A DNA stretch of 64,000 nucleotides. Source: Rhipidocladum racemiflorum (taxonomy: Eukaryota > Streptophyta > Magnoliopsida > Poales > Poaceae). The position numbers were made by a program, and so were the translations under genes. This document shows positions 33,884 to 45,130 of the stretch, in pieces. Under the pieces are notes generated by a model. That model was not told the DNA's origin. It was given only the letters and a program-made list of their open reading frames with translations, and did not search any database. Location of the stretch: positions 86,682,753 to 86,746,752 of the forward strand of contig CM070569.1 of NCBI GenBank assembly GCA_036346355.1, written 5' to 3'. Position 1 is the first letter of the stretch. The number at the start of each line of letters is the position of its first letter.

Positions 33884-36800
33884 TCACGGGCACTGGGCAT
33901 ATAGCAGCACGTTGTTCTCATTTAAGCGCCTCTGGAACTGCGCTAAACGAGCTTGTAAGTCCATAATGCCAGCAGCTTTCTGCGAGAGTATACTGCTTAG
34001 TCTTGTGATGTAGTCGTCTACTTGGTTGCCAGGCTGATCTGCTTCAACTAATAAGTTCATCTCCTGGTCAAGACAAGAGGTCCGCAGGTTATGGCAAAAT
34101 GATACGGCAACCGACGACAGCGAGACAATTCACCATTTTTGGGAACTAACCTCTCTGATGATGTCCAGGGTCTCTTCCACCTGCTTTCTATGAGCGCTCA
34201 CCAAATCTTCCTCTTCCTGCAGCAGTCATACAAAGTCAAAATGTAACTCGGTCATCTTGTATCAAGAAAATGTATCAGAAGCGATAACACCATACCTGAA
34301 GGAGGTCATTCAGATCGTCATCTTCCTCTGGCACAGCCCTTCTAATCGGATAAGCAATCGAACTTCTCATAGTATTCTCCGAAGTTGGATCTCTAGCCTT
34401 CCTTGCCTGTTGCCTTCCCTGCTGGTACATTGTATCTGGTACTTCAGCTACGCCCATTGTCGCAGTACCCTTGGTTCTTTGTTCCTTGAAATAACCACCA
34501 TTCAACGAATTGAACTCCATATCTTCCTTCACCTTGGGCATTCTACCCACAAATGTTGGTGCGGGCTGTTCCTTAACATACTGCTGCTTGGGCCAACCAA
34601 AATTATTCCTTTCAGTGATGTCATTCATCACCTCAGCTGCAGAGAAAGAGGGTACAACTGAAGCCAGTGGGGAAGGGCTTGACTCTCGTAAAGGAACATC
34701 TTTCTTGGTGTTGCTTCCTTTCGACAAACTCTTCACCCTGAAGATGAGAATGTGTTGCTTATGTTATGTGGACATAGCAGCTATTGCAACAGAAAGAATG
34801 AGGATCGACAATCACCTATCAGCATATCTCAATGTGTTCAGAGTATGCTCACAAGAACCAGAACTAGGGGAAATGCATGATATCATGACAGTGCGTGAGT
34901 CTCCAATGAATGAATCTCGCAAAACTTCAGTTAATTTGCTGCCTCGGAAAGGAATGTGAGTCTGATCGTTATCAAGTGCTCTGATGCATTCCTTTAAGGC
35001 AAGCAAACTTTTATTGATCTCAGCACCCTCGATTCTGCATTGAATTTTGAAAAGGGCAGTTCAGTACAGAAAAACACCTAGATATTCATGACGTACTTAG
35101 GACAATGATAGAAGAAAAAGGTTGTAAGAGATGACCTTGTTTGTTTATCGTTGTCAGTTGTATCAGCACCACGCTCACTGCCCGCAAGGTCAATAAACGA
35201 CAATTTGCCAACCAATCTCGGTGGCTTGGAATCACTGCCATCAACACGCTTTTTAATAGCAAGCTGAAGAATGGCATGAGACCTGGAGGACTCTTCGTTT
35301 GCACCAGTTGTACCGGTACTTCTGGTGGCATTGCCTTTTTCAATCAACTCCTTGATAGTTTCAACATCAGAGACTCTATACTCTTGTAAACCGACAATGC
35401 AAACTTTCTGTTTTCCATCCTCTCTCATGAAAAGTTTACTGCATGGAGCGATTTGTACTCAGAACAGGGGACATTACTGCCTTTCTACATACACACTATT
35501 TCTAAACATCAAAGATTTGGGGATAACTTACCTCCTTTCATTGAGGAGGTCAAATAATTTCCCACCATATATCTCAAAGAAACTGACAAATAACTGAAAG
35601 CCTTGATTGCGGTACGTATGATGCATCAATCTCAGAATGTCTTGGGAGGCCTTAAGAGGAAGTGGCCGCATAGTGTAGGTCTTTCCACTACCTGATTGGA
35701 CAATATGAGTTAGAAATAGTCTTAAGTATGCTGCAAATATACACATATATGTAGAGAAGACTAGACATATACCAGTTTGTCCATAAGCAAAACAAGTTGC
35801 CTTTGTACGATTAAAAATAGCAGGAACCACAGTTTCCACAGTTTCACGATAAACCTGTAAATAAAATGAAGCTGGTTGTTGAGAATGGATTTACAATACT
35901 TAACAACACTAACTATAAAGAGTATGCAGTTTATAATCACCTCGTCATTTGAGACGTCCTCATCTAAAACAGCATCAAATACGAATTCATGCTTCTCAAC
36001 ATATTCTGTGAGGTCAACCTGTAGAATAATGTGCCCAGAATTGAGGAATGAGTATAGACCGCCAGTCAGTGGCGGATCCACAGGGTATGCCGGGTGGGCC
36101 ACGGCATACCCTGTGGATTGGGCCGGCGTTGCATCATTAGTGTTTGGGCCGACGTTGCAATTCCATAGCGTGTTCAGCACTTTAGTAAAGCAAGCGATCA
36201 GCCTTCTATTGTTCCATGCGAGACGCCGTCACGCCGAGACAACCGATCGATCAACACTTTTGTAAAGAAAAACGGCGGCTGTAGCGAGACGAGGCGGCGA
36301 GCGATCGGTCATCGGCGGCGGCTGTACCAGCGAGGTGCGATCGGTGCTTGCAACAATCCAACAGCGTATAGAGGTACAATGTTTTCTCGAAGCTACAGTG
36401 ATCACAAAAATTGCAACGGTGATTCCCGTTTTCGTTCTTCGTTCGCATGTCTGTTTAGGTTTTAGATTGATTCATTATTTTATTATGATAGTTTTGATTC
36501 GATCCATCCAAAACCTTTCTAGGCCATTAAGTGATTGATCTGAAAATTTTGATTGGTTAATTCCTTGTAGATTTTGATTAATTTTGTAATTAGGGTTTGA
36601 TCAATTTTCGTCATTATTTTATATAGTCAACCTGTGAAGGTCATAACTTTAGATCCGTAGCTCCGATTGAGATGATTTTTGGTGGGTTAGTTTCGAAATT
36701 GAATCTAGTTTATACAGTAAAAACAAATATGATTGCTACTTTGCTAGAGACCAGAGAGTTGCTTGTTGATGCATTGCTTTTTTTTGTTTGTATAGTTGTT

Positions 36801-38918
36801 GAATTATGAAGAGGAACGGAGACATTGCATCTCTTTTCAGGAACAGAAGGTGCGTAGACTTGCTGAGTTCTACCCTAATGACATCATCTCAAGTACCGAT
36901 TTGATAAAGCTTGAGTTGCAACTTGATAACTATATTGACGATATAAGACTAGATGATAGATTCAAGGGTCTAAAGAATCTTGTTGATCTCTCAGTTAAGC
37001 TTGTTGAAACAAAAAGACATATAATTTATGATTTGGTTTACTTGCTTCTGAAATTGGTATTGCTTCTACCGGTGGCGACGGCAAGTGTTGAGAGGGTATT
37101 TTCTGCAATGAGTTTAGTCAAAAGTAAGTTGAGAAATAAGATGGGTGATAGTCTTTTGGATGACTGTCTAGTCACATTTATTGAGCGAGATATTTTCTTC
37201 CAAGTTGATGAAAATTATATAATTAAGAGTTTCATAGCTATTAGAAGGCGGAGACCAGACAAGAAGGACAAGAAGTAATGTTGTATTCTTTGAACTATTG
37301 TAGGTGCGTAAGCTTCTTTATGCATATTTCATACTTAAAATGTTCGAACTATTTATATTGTAATTTATACTTGTATTATCATGTTTCTAGTTATTTTATA
37401 CTCGTATACCGAATTTCTAGACAACATTTGTACTTGTTTACCGAATTATTGATTGCATTTTACCGAATTATATATTATAGTATTAACTCGGCATACCCTA
37501 ACTTAAAATCCTAGATTCACCACTGCCGCCAGTAGGAACATAAGATCCTAAGGGACATTGGCCATAGATAATGCATATAGATGGAAATAAGTAGCTTGGC
37601 AAGAACCTTAAGTTTAGTCTCATGGACAGTCAAAGAGTTTGAGTTTTGTTCAATGTCTATGATATCTTCTTCTTTCTTTGATATTTCCCTCTTGTTAAGT
37701 GGTCTTTTGCGCACCTGCATTAAACATTCCACATCGAGATTATTAGAAGTAGACATGTTATCATAAGTCCTGCTGAGCCATTGAGGAATACTTATCAACA
37801 ATCATGGATCAAAACGAAGAAACATACCACCACTTTGATTTTGGCAACAGGGGCTGCCTTCTCTTTCTCAGGGAAGGCCTTGAGGTAGTTACTTTCAGCA
37901 AAAACAGTGGACTTGCTCATCTGTTTATTTGTAGCGAAGCTTAGATCTGAATCATCGAAGCCTCCTCCATTGGCATAGCCAAACTTTCGACCACCATCAT
38001 ACATCCCTGCTACTTGAAACTGTATATGAATTTGAGCTCCAGTTAATATAGAAGTTACCGTCTGTAAAAGATTATTCACATAGTCTGGGCAGACATTGAG
38101 CTTTTAAATCGGATGATTCATCAACGAAATCAAGTACGTCGTGTAATCTAAACTAAAGAACTAAATTTAAACAAAACAATAGCTTGGACCATACAATGAG
38201 TAGTTCAGTAATGATGCGGCGCCACATCTCAACAACCACATAAGGTTCCACCAAACTCATATTTGTTTAACACTGCGACATTCTAATCCCTCAAAGCAAT
38301 TGCAAATCCAACCTAGCACGCCTAAAAGAAGATCAAAGCCAAAACATAAACAATACACTTCTCCATTTGCTTTCCAAGCCGCCGATCAATTAAAAAAAGA
38401 ACTGAAAAAAAGCAATATTTTTTACGACCCAGGCGGCCATGCCCCCGCACTCGGATTCGAAACATCAGATCCACCACATCGGCAACAATCTAGAACATCT
38501 TTGATGTAACCCAACCATGCGAGATCATCGAAACAGGCGCTAACAAAAAAAATGCAGCTCTCGTCTTACATCGGGGATAAGCTCGGTGTCGAAGGCGTGG
38601 AGATCGAGCAGCCCGGGGCTGAGCTGCTGCCTCTGCCCCGGCGAATCCGCTGCCGCCGCGTCCCCTCCGCGCAGCCGCGCCGGCGTCGTCGGCTCCACCG
38701 ACACGAAGATCTCCCCGTCCCCGCGCCGCAGCCCGCTACGCTGCACGCACAGAAGATGCCCGAATAAGCTAAAGCCGGAAAGCACCCGGAGATACTCCAC
38801 GCAGATCTCGATGGATCGGTGGCCGTACCTGGGCCCACCTGCCGGCCGCGCCTGCATTGGCGGGGACGTCGGAGAGGAGCTGCTCGGAGGAGTATCTCCG
38901 GCGCCCGCCTCCGTTCAT
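33884..38918 (-). CDS. KIN13B: Kinesin-13 motor protein, KIN13B-type (12 exons)
   Basis: Exons in transcription order: 38918-38829, 38740-38570, 38019-37828, 37714-37607, 36018-35941, 35854-35773, 35691-35532, 35438-35136, 35034-34816, 34737-34296, 34216-34151, 34063-33884. All introns are GT/AG and the joined frame is open for 696 codons, near the roughly 690 aa usual for plant KIN13B. Residues about 145-490 are a central kinesin-13 motor: IKVVVRKRPLN, P-loop GQTGSGKT (238-245), switch I NEESSRSHA (341-349), switch II DLAGSER (377-383). The N-terminal SPGLLDLHAFDTELIPD block is shared with KIN13B proteins, and a short coiled-coil tail ends the protein. Kinesin-13s depolymerise microtubules and in plants affect cell shape, cell-wall patterning and seed size. 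Intron 4 carries a 1.46-kb hAT insertion on the opposite strand. The ATG at 38918 is chosen because an in-frame ATG 135 codons upstream would add sequence unlike the family. Confidence 0.93.
36059..36066. repeat. Target-site duplication of the intronic hAT, left
   Basis: CCGCCAGT, identical to 37526-37533. Confidence 0.93.
36067..37525 (+). mobile_element. hAT deletion derivative inside KIN13B intron 4
   Basis: The element is 1,459 bp. The left end CAGTGGCGGATCCAC and the right end (reverse complement CAGTGGTGAATCTAG) are imperfect inverted repeats, flanked by an exact 8-bp duplication CCGCCAGT. Removing the element and one duplication copy leaves an intron of about 121 bp with intact GT/AG borders. 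A second inverted pair (CAGGGTATGCCG and CGGCATACCCTG) lies just inside the left end. The only coding part is the 3' end of a transposase, on the plus strand, opposite to the kinesin. Confidence 0.95.
36796..37278 (+). pseudogene. C-terminal fragment of a hAT transposase
   Basis: An open frame of 160 codons carries the hAT C-terminal dimerisation domain: LVLLLPVATASVERVFSAM, then KSKLRNKMGDSLLDDCLV and IERDIF. The preceding RLAEFYPNDIISSTDL and LVDLSVKLVETKRH match the equivalent part of grass hAT transposases with a TTF/MYM-like zinc finger. The zinc finger and the catalytic residues are missing, so the product could not transpose the element. The internal ATG is probably not a native start. 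Confidence 0.85.
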
Positions 38919-39363
38919 CGTCGCCGGCGAGGTGGGGTCCGGAGGTGGGGCGCTGCCCTGTGGAGTGGGGAACGGAGGAAGAGGAGGAAGGGAGAGAGGC
39001 AGGGGACAACGGGAGGGTTTGCGAGTCGTAGTAGACTTTAGACTGAAGGCCTCCTGTTTCGGGTTGGGAGGGAGGGAACTTTTGCAGTTTGCACCCTGGG
39101 TTTCGCGAGCCGTTGCGCGGACGCCCTCCGATTTGAATTTGGAGTGGAATTCAAGGCAACAGGTGGGGGAGGAGGAAGGCAAAAGTGGGCCGTGATTTGA
39201 AGCGAGGGGACCTTTTCTTTGCTGCTTTTCGGGGTTTTTGGTTGGGTATGCCTTGTCTCCGCTCAGCTGGTTGGTGTAGATTTCGTTTTCATCTTCTTCT
39301 TTTTTTGTCAATTTCTGGTGCATTCAATATAGATGCGTGCATCACCGACTTTTTCATATGGAG
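38919..39363 (-). promoter_or_regulatory. 5' leader and proximal promoter of KIN13B
   Basis: On the minus strand the frame upstream of the ATG stays open to 39323 but is Pro/Ser-rich and unlike kinesin; I read it as 5' UTR and promoter. No clear TATA box is present. A Stowaway MITE begins at 39366, about 450 bases upstream of the start codon. Confidence 0.45.
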
Positions 39364-39365
39364 TA

Positions 39366-39998
39366 CTCCATCTATCTCACAAAGAATGCATTTATAGTGT
39401 TTAAAATTTATCTCACAAAGAGTGCATCTTTAGGGCATCTCCAATGGTACCACTTCAGCTAGCTATAAGGGTGCCAACTCAGCATTTTGCTTAGGTGGAT
39501 GAGAGAAAAGGAAGAGAGAGATATATGTTTACTACTAACTTATAGCCAGGCTATAGCTGATTCCAAGGTATTTATCACCTCTTACATATGGGCACATATT
39601 TAATTTTGTAGACAATGCTATAGCTAGTCCATTGGAGAGGTTGTCTATTAGCTATTTATAGATGACATGTACACTTCTTATAGCTAGTAGTTGACTACAC
39701 CATTGGAGATGCCCTTAGTCCGTAGGGCCCACCCAAAGCCTATTACTTCCCAGAAGTCCACTCCAAGATTTGAAAATTTTTGGATCCTTTGCATGCTTAG
39801 TGACTTGATGTGGAGTAATATCCCACTAATGTTCTGCATGCAGAGCTGTAAATGTATGCATGCACATTTAAGTGCCGGTGAAAACCAAAGTACTAGCACG
39901 CTTATGCATGGAGTAATGAGGGTCACATTAGTCATTTACCTTGCACACTAATCTGTCTTAAAAAAACTAGAAATGCACTCTTTGTGGGACGGAGGGAG
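39366..39998. mobile_element. Stowaway MITE interrupted by a Tourist MITE
   Basis: The left end CTCCATCTATCTCACAAAG and the right end (reverse complement CTCCCTCCGTCCCACAAAG) are Stowaway-type termini, flanked by TA at 39364-39365 and 39999-40000. The TA duplication and the CTCCCTCCG terminus place it in Tc1/mariner. About 350 bp remain once the nested element is removed. It lies near the 5' end of the kinesin gene. Confidence 0.9.
39433..39714. mobile_element. Tourist MITE nested in the Stowaway MITE
   Basis: The element is 282 bp with perfect inverted ends GGGCATCTCCAATGGT and ACCATTGGAGATGCCC. TTA at 39430-39432 repeats at 39715-39717, the 3-bp duplication of PIF/Harbinger Tourist elements. 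It splits the Stowaway copy and is therefore younger. Confidence 0.93.
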
Positions 39999-40000
39999 TA

Positions 40001-42375
40001 ATGTGGTAAAGGAAAACTGCTCCACGTTTTTTTTTTTTTTTTTGAAAAAAAAGGCTTTGAAAGTGCATGTATCAAGAAACTTCCGTAATAATAACGTGAA
40101 GCTCAGCTATGCATTGTACTGGCGTACTAAGATGAAAGTTATCATGAAAAGATTAATGCTCACACCGAGAAGACATGTAACTATGTAAGGCCTCTTTTGG
40201 TACCCAGAGTTTTACAGAAATGGTTCATTTTCTACAGGAATTCAGAAAAACCCAATGTTCCGAACGTTGTGTTTTTTTCAAAAGCAGAAAGAGAAATTCA
40301 CCCACACTTTATTTTTACAAGTTGCCAGATCTTTCTAAGCGTATCCCCAAAAGTGCAAGGGGGCGGGTGCTAGATCGCCCACAGAACGACGAGTTGGTCG
40401 GTTTGAAATGATTCGAGTAGTACTCGCCCCTTGGGTAGGCGACCGTCCACGGCCACGTGGCGGTGTCCAGCTCGCCGGCGTGACAGGTGATGATGACGCG
40501 TCACTCGCTCCGGTGACCAAAGGAGGCCGTACAGACGCGATTGGGATCGCTTTGTCTTTGCTAATCAAAATAGACGGTACATTTTGAGTACATCTTTCAA
40601 ACTGATTAGCCGTTAATGGCAATCTTGTATACTTGTTTCGGTGAGCTGGTTTGACCAATGGTGGTTGATTTGCTGGCCCGGAGAGAAGCCCACACTGCAC
40701 TTTTCGAACCGATTAGCCGTTCGTAATAATCCTTTTTGGGTGAGGGGGCTTGAATACTTGATTAGTAAGTAGTTTAATGCTACTTGCTACGGAGGAGTAC
40801 TAGTAAGCGGTAGTACTGGCAGCCTCGCGGCCCATGTTTTTGGCACTTTGTTCCGAGAAGGTCCAAATGTTTGAATTGAAGCATAGCGCAGGGACGCCTG
40901 CAGTGTGAGGCCGTGAGCGACGGCCCCGCATCGGCGATTCAAAACCACCTGTCAGCACGCAGCCGGTCCATGCGATTGCAATCGCGGTCCAGTTTTTTTT
41001 TTTTTTTTTTTAAAAAAAAAAATTTGGTCAGAAGCTGACATTACCGTAAAAAAAGAGAGAAACAATAGACGGGCTACAAACGCACACACACCCATCTCCA
41101 CACGCGCACCTGCGTCGAGCTGCGCCCAAACACGAACAGACCGGACGAGCGCTGCTCGACCCAGCCAGTTGAACGCGATGCTCTGCTTGCTTTGTTGTAA
41201 ATTGCAAGATGACGCTAGCAGCAGTGCTGTAGTCGCGTGATGGCCGACCCTTTGGAAGCAGGCATAATTCTGATGTGATCGATTCATTTTCACCTGCCGG
41301 AATGCCGGATATCTCGTCTCCCCGGTACAGAAACCAAGCAAAACAGAGGGATCCGAGGCCTGGGCATTCCCTCCCACTGCCATGTGATGCACGCGAGTAC
41401 GCGACACAGAGGTCGACGGCCCTAGTTCAACTTCAAACACGTGCACAAAATTATCTCGTACAGGCTGCTGCTGCTGCAACGGAGAAACGTTTTTTTATTT
41501 ATTTTTTAGTAAGGGCTTGTTTGGTTGGTGGTCTGGAACTGATGCCTTGAATTTTTGTTTTTTGCCTAGCCAGGCAGGCCTGATGATGTGATGTTTGGTT
41601 GGGGCCTGAAGAAAGCGTAGGTTTTAAAAACACGCTTTGAGAAGGAGAAAGCGTAAAACATGGAATACGCTTTCATAAGAGCCCATTATAACCGGTGTCA
41701 TCCCCAGATAATATAATTGTCATGTTTATTTCTCTAATTCTTTCCATAAATTACACATGCATGCATCATCCATCCTTATCTCTGGTCTTCTCCTTATGCT
41801 TCTCTTTATGCTTCTCTGGTCTGCGTGCTCATACGTCAGCTATATTCTCTTTGAAATACCTACATTGACTACATCAGCTATATTCTCGAAATTTCCTGGT
41901 CTGCAGTACTCCTTTTGTAAACCACTACCCGGACGTACGTGCTTTACTATAGAAACATATACTTTACACCAAATTAATTTATAGCAATGCATACTCGTCG
42001 TGTGGAGCATACAAATGAATGCAAGTGGGCAATTCATATCATCATACTATGTTTTCATAACTAAAATTACTGAAGCATTATGAACTCCAACTGAAAACTA
42101 TCATCATAGTCGGAAGATAAATATTATATATGTTGGTGAAATATAAGATAGCTGAGCGCAAAAGAGCCAGGTGCTGCACTACATGGCTCAAAAAATGTGC
42201 ACAAAATTCCACTGATATTCGTAGCAAGCGTACAATAGGATCCATGATTGTATGGTCACACAAATATGCTATCTTTAACTACTGCATACTTGGCTTGAGC
42301 ATTTTACGTGGGGTAGTGAAAGTTACGCAACAACACAAGGTATAATTACTCCTGCTGCTTTCACAAGAACTGATC
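40001..42375. other. Intergenic stretch, repeat debris, no gene
   Basis: Holds a poly(T) run at about 40027-40044, a T-run facing an A-run at about 40992-41021 that could fold back, MITE-like phrases (GGCCTCTTTTGGTACCCAGAG at about 40190, AGGGCTTGTTTGGTTGG at about 41513), and inverted ACGCTTT/AAAGCGT words at 41630-41675. Open frames (for example 40952-41479 on the minus strand) have no domain. Confidence 0.5.
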
Positions 42376-42378
42376 AAG
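42376..42378. repeat. Target-site duplication of the large CACTA, left
   Basis: AAG, repeated at 53424-53426. Confidence 0.85.
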
Positions 42379-42690
42379 CACTACCAGGGAATAGTGCAAC
42401 ACAAGCGGTTCGTAAGCGCTTTCACAAGCGGTTATGGAACCGCTTGTACGCAACCGAGAGTGATACCCACTGGGTATCACTCGCGGTTCCACGAACCGCT
42501 TGTGGTGCCGCACCACAAGCGGTTCGGAAGGCGTCCGAGCGCGATGGAAGCGACCACGTGGAGGTAATCACAAGCGGTTGGTGTTACCAACCGCTTGTAG
42601 AGCCCCTCCACCTTTGGTGGCGAGAGATGCCACGTGTGCTCTCTCCACAAGCGGTTGTTGTTACAAACCGCTTGTGGAGACGTTGTAACC
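42379..42690. repeat. Left subterminal repeats of the large CACTA
   Basis: At least eight copies of CAAGCGGTT or its complement, some paired into hairpin-forming units such as ACAAGCGGTTGGTGTTACCAACCGCTTGT split around a short loop. In CACTA elements such motifs bind the element's own proteins. Confidence 0.9.
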
Positions 42691-42839
42691 ATTTCATATT
42701 TATGCTTTCCAATATGAAATTTGGCAATTAAATTAAATACAACTACAAGTTTATTTCAAAGATAATTATATATATATTCTAATTGAGAAAAACATTAGTT
42801 TGTTTGCACAAATAGTAAACTTATAATGTATTTACAAAG

Positions 42840-44230
42840 TAAATGCATATATACACACAAGTTTTACAAAACATAAAATGATGAGCACAAGCAAACGTTT
42901 TCCAACTTTGAAGAGTACAAAGGTGGTGATCTTGAGATCATTTCTTGCGTGCATCACTTTTTGCGTCCATAGACGAAGATCCCGTAAGTTCACCTGTCCG
43001 TATTGAAGGACAATCTCTCCATCCTTTTGCATAGAACTCGCCTCAAGGGTTATAATCTCATCGACAATGAAGCCAATAAGTTGTTCTTGGATCGCTTCTA
43101 CCCGATCTGAAGGGATCACACTGTCTCATTAATGCCGACTCACGAAAAGAAAGAAAGAAATAAATCTTTGAATACGTGAAGTATAAGTGTATTAAGAAAA
43201 TTGTTTTTAACACACGCACCTCGTTGTCCAAATGCCATATCGCCGTGGGTAAGATTTTGCATGTAGAGGCACACATAATAGCCACATAAGTTGTTTCCGC
43301 CAATTCTTTGTAGAACCTCGGAGTGATTTGTTTGAAAAGAATGCAATTAATTATTGAGAAGATAGATTTGTACGCCATATATATTCTTTAATTGATATTT
43401 TATAGTGCGTACTCGAGTGCTCGATTGCTTTGTGAATTCATTCCTAGAACTCTTTCCTTTATGCTTCGTTCGGAGCATTGGCGAATCTTAGTCATGCGTT
43501 ATTATATGAATAGTAATTATGAGTATTCAAGTACTTAAATATATGTAGGTTGGCATCTCAATATTACCTGCTTAGAATATCAATGACAAACTGAAAATCT
43601 TCGTGGTTTTCTTCTTGAGTCTTGTACAATGATCTTTCGCACTATCGACATTGATAATAAGTAGGATCCAGTGAAACCTATTATATATATGTATTGCAAC
43701 ATATATGTAATTAGTCATATTATGAATGTCTTGAAGAAGGATAAATGAGAGGTTGTGTGATGACATGTATATATACGTACATGAAGTTGAAGGGCAAAAG
43801 TATGTGCGATTTGTAGTACTGTTCTAAAAGAGCTTTCAGAATGTATTCTTCAGCTTCTTTTGGGTTGGCTTTACATGTAGTCTCGTTGACAATTAATGGA
43901 TCGATGAAGCCGATGTCGAAGATAGTCTCCATTCTACATCGTTGTATCTCCATTCTACATACAAAGGGGATGAGTTATTACATTTTCCAGCTTGAACTAC
44001 GGCGAAATTAACACATATATATGGTAAACTCAATGATTAGTGGAAGTACATACAGACACCAAAGCTCATTAGAGACACGTTGACTGCCTCGATGGTAAAA
44101 TTGGTACAAGTCCTCGAATTCCAACCATATGAGTTGATCCCCACGTAAATCTATCTCTTTTATTTGGACTGGGAACATTGTTCTTCCTTGAGCGGACTGC
44201 TCCATGTACCATTGATGAAATTGCCGCATC
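42840..44230 (-). pseudogene. Ulp1-like (C48) protease gene of the CACTA element
   Basis: Exon-like pieces on the minus strand: 44229-44008 begins MRQFHQWYMEQSAQG with IKEIDLRGDQLIWLEF; 43953-43780 includes ILKALLEQYYKSHILLPFNF; about 43700-43620 has FHWILLIINVD, the expected catalytic His region; about 43350-43225 has LQRIGGNNLCGYYVCLYM, the oxyanion Gln and catalytic Cys; 43119-42860 is the C-terminal RVEAIQEQLIGFIVDEI. GT and AG dinucleotides sit at plausible exon edges. C48 proteases remove SUMO-like tags; their role in CACTA movement is unknown. I could not join a full frame, so it is listed as a pseudogene. Confidence 0.75.
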
Positions 44231-44309
44231 TTGGTTGGCGATCATTTATCTTTTCCTGCAACCAAGTCATGGCCAGCTTATATGGCCACCGACCTCTGCC
44301 ATTAGAAGA

Positions 44310-45130
44310 TTATCTCGACGCTCCCATAGTCTGCGGTAAAGATAGCCCCGACCCTCTCAAGAATTCGTCTAGTTGGTGATCTTGGGCTTTCTTGTTAGCT
44401 GCCACCGCCTTCTTAGCCCGTTTCCCTTTCAATGCAGACTTCGCTATTGTGCGTTCATAGTTAGTCGAGGCAGGAAGAGGTGCTGCACGGCATGTCTCAA
44501 AGTGGGTTGTAGCTTTCAGATCAATTTGCGCCTTGGGAGGTGGCATCTTTGATGCGAAGTGTGTCTCAATTTCCTTTTGAACTGTTTCTTGTGTCTCCTC
44601 GGCCATGTCGTATGCCCTTTCGGAAGTTCCTTGGTCGACCGAGTTGGACGATCGGGCCTTCTTGGTACAGAGTAGCATCGCATCTTGCTTCAGACTTGGA
44701 GTTTCTTCCTTGGAGGAGATTGTAGAGCCGGGCTTTCTTGGGCAGGAGGTGGAGCCGAGCTTCCTTGGGCAGGAGGTGGAGTCGGGCTTCCTTGCGCAGG
44801 AGGTGGAGCCGGGCTTCCTTGGGCAGGCGGTTGAGTTGATGTAGGAGGAGGCGGGTTTTGTTGTTGTGGAGAGGTCGCATCCAATTGTTCGATTTTGATT
44901 GTTGGAGAGGTCACCTCCATGGTCTTTGGAAATATGATGTACCTTTTTCGCCAGAGGATGATTCCGTGGAGGGCCTGTCCAAGCTTGGTGATGTCGTCCC
45001 CTCCATCAATCTCGAGTAGAAGATCTTCATAGCCGCTCGACACCTCCTCCACCGTGACCTTCGAGTAACCCAAGCAGATCTCTTTGGAATGGAAAAATGC
45101 CGCCCAACTCCACCAGAATTACTGCACGCC
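44310..45130 (-). pseudogene. Pro-rich region of the CACTA second ORF
   Basis: A minus-strand frame (45073-44690) contains four 9-residue repeats of the type PPPAQGSPA, encoded by 27-bp tandem repeats at about 44728-44845, then a Lys/Ala-rich piece (44678-44310) with KGKRAKKAVAANKKA. These low-complexity parts often separate domains in the protease-bearing ORF of grass CACTA elements. No separate function is assigned. Confidence 0.55.
44728..44845. repeat. 27-bp tandem repeat, about four copies
   Basis: The unit GGGCAGGAGGTGGAGCCGGG followed by CTTCCTT recurs in phase and keeps the reading frame on the minus strand (PPPAQGSPA). Confidence 0.8.

Noticed and set aside
36059..37533. hAT insertion thought at first to disrupt a kinesin exon
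   Set aside because: The exon borders at 37607 and 36018 lie outside the insertion, and KLK joins VDLTEYVEK in frame; the element is intronic.
38919..39323. In-frame upstream extension of KIN13B starting at 39323
   Set aside because: It would add 135 residues of Pro/Ser-rich sequence with no counterpart in kinesin-13 proteins; the ATG at 38918 gives a normal length.
40952..41479. 175-codon minus-strand open frame
   Set aside because: Ends in poly-Lys/Phe from an A/T run and has no recognisable domain.
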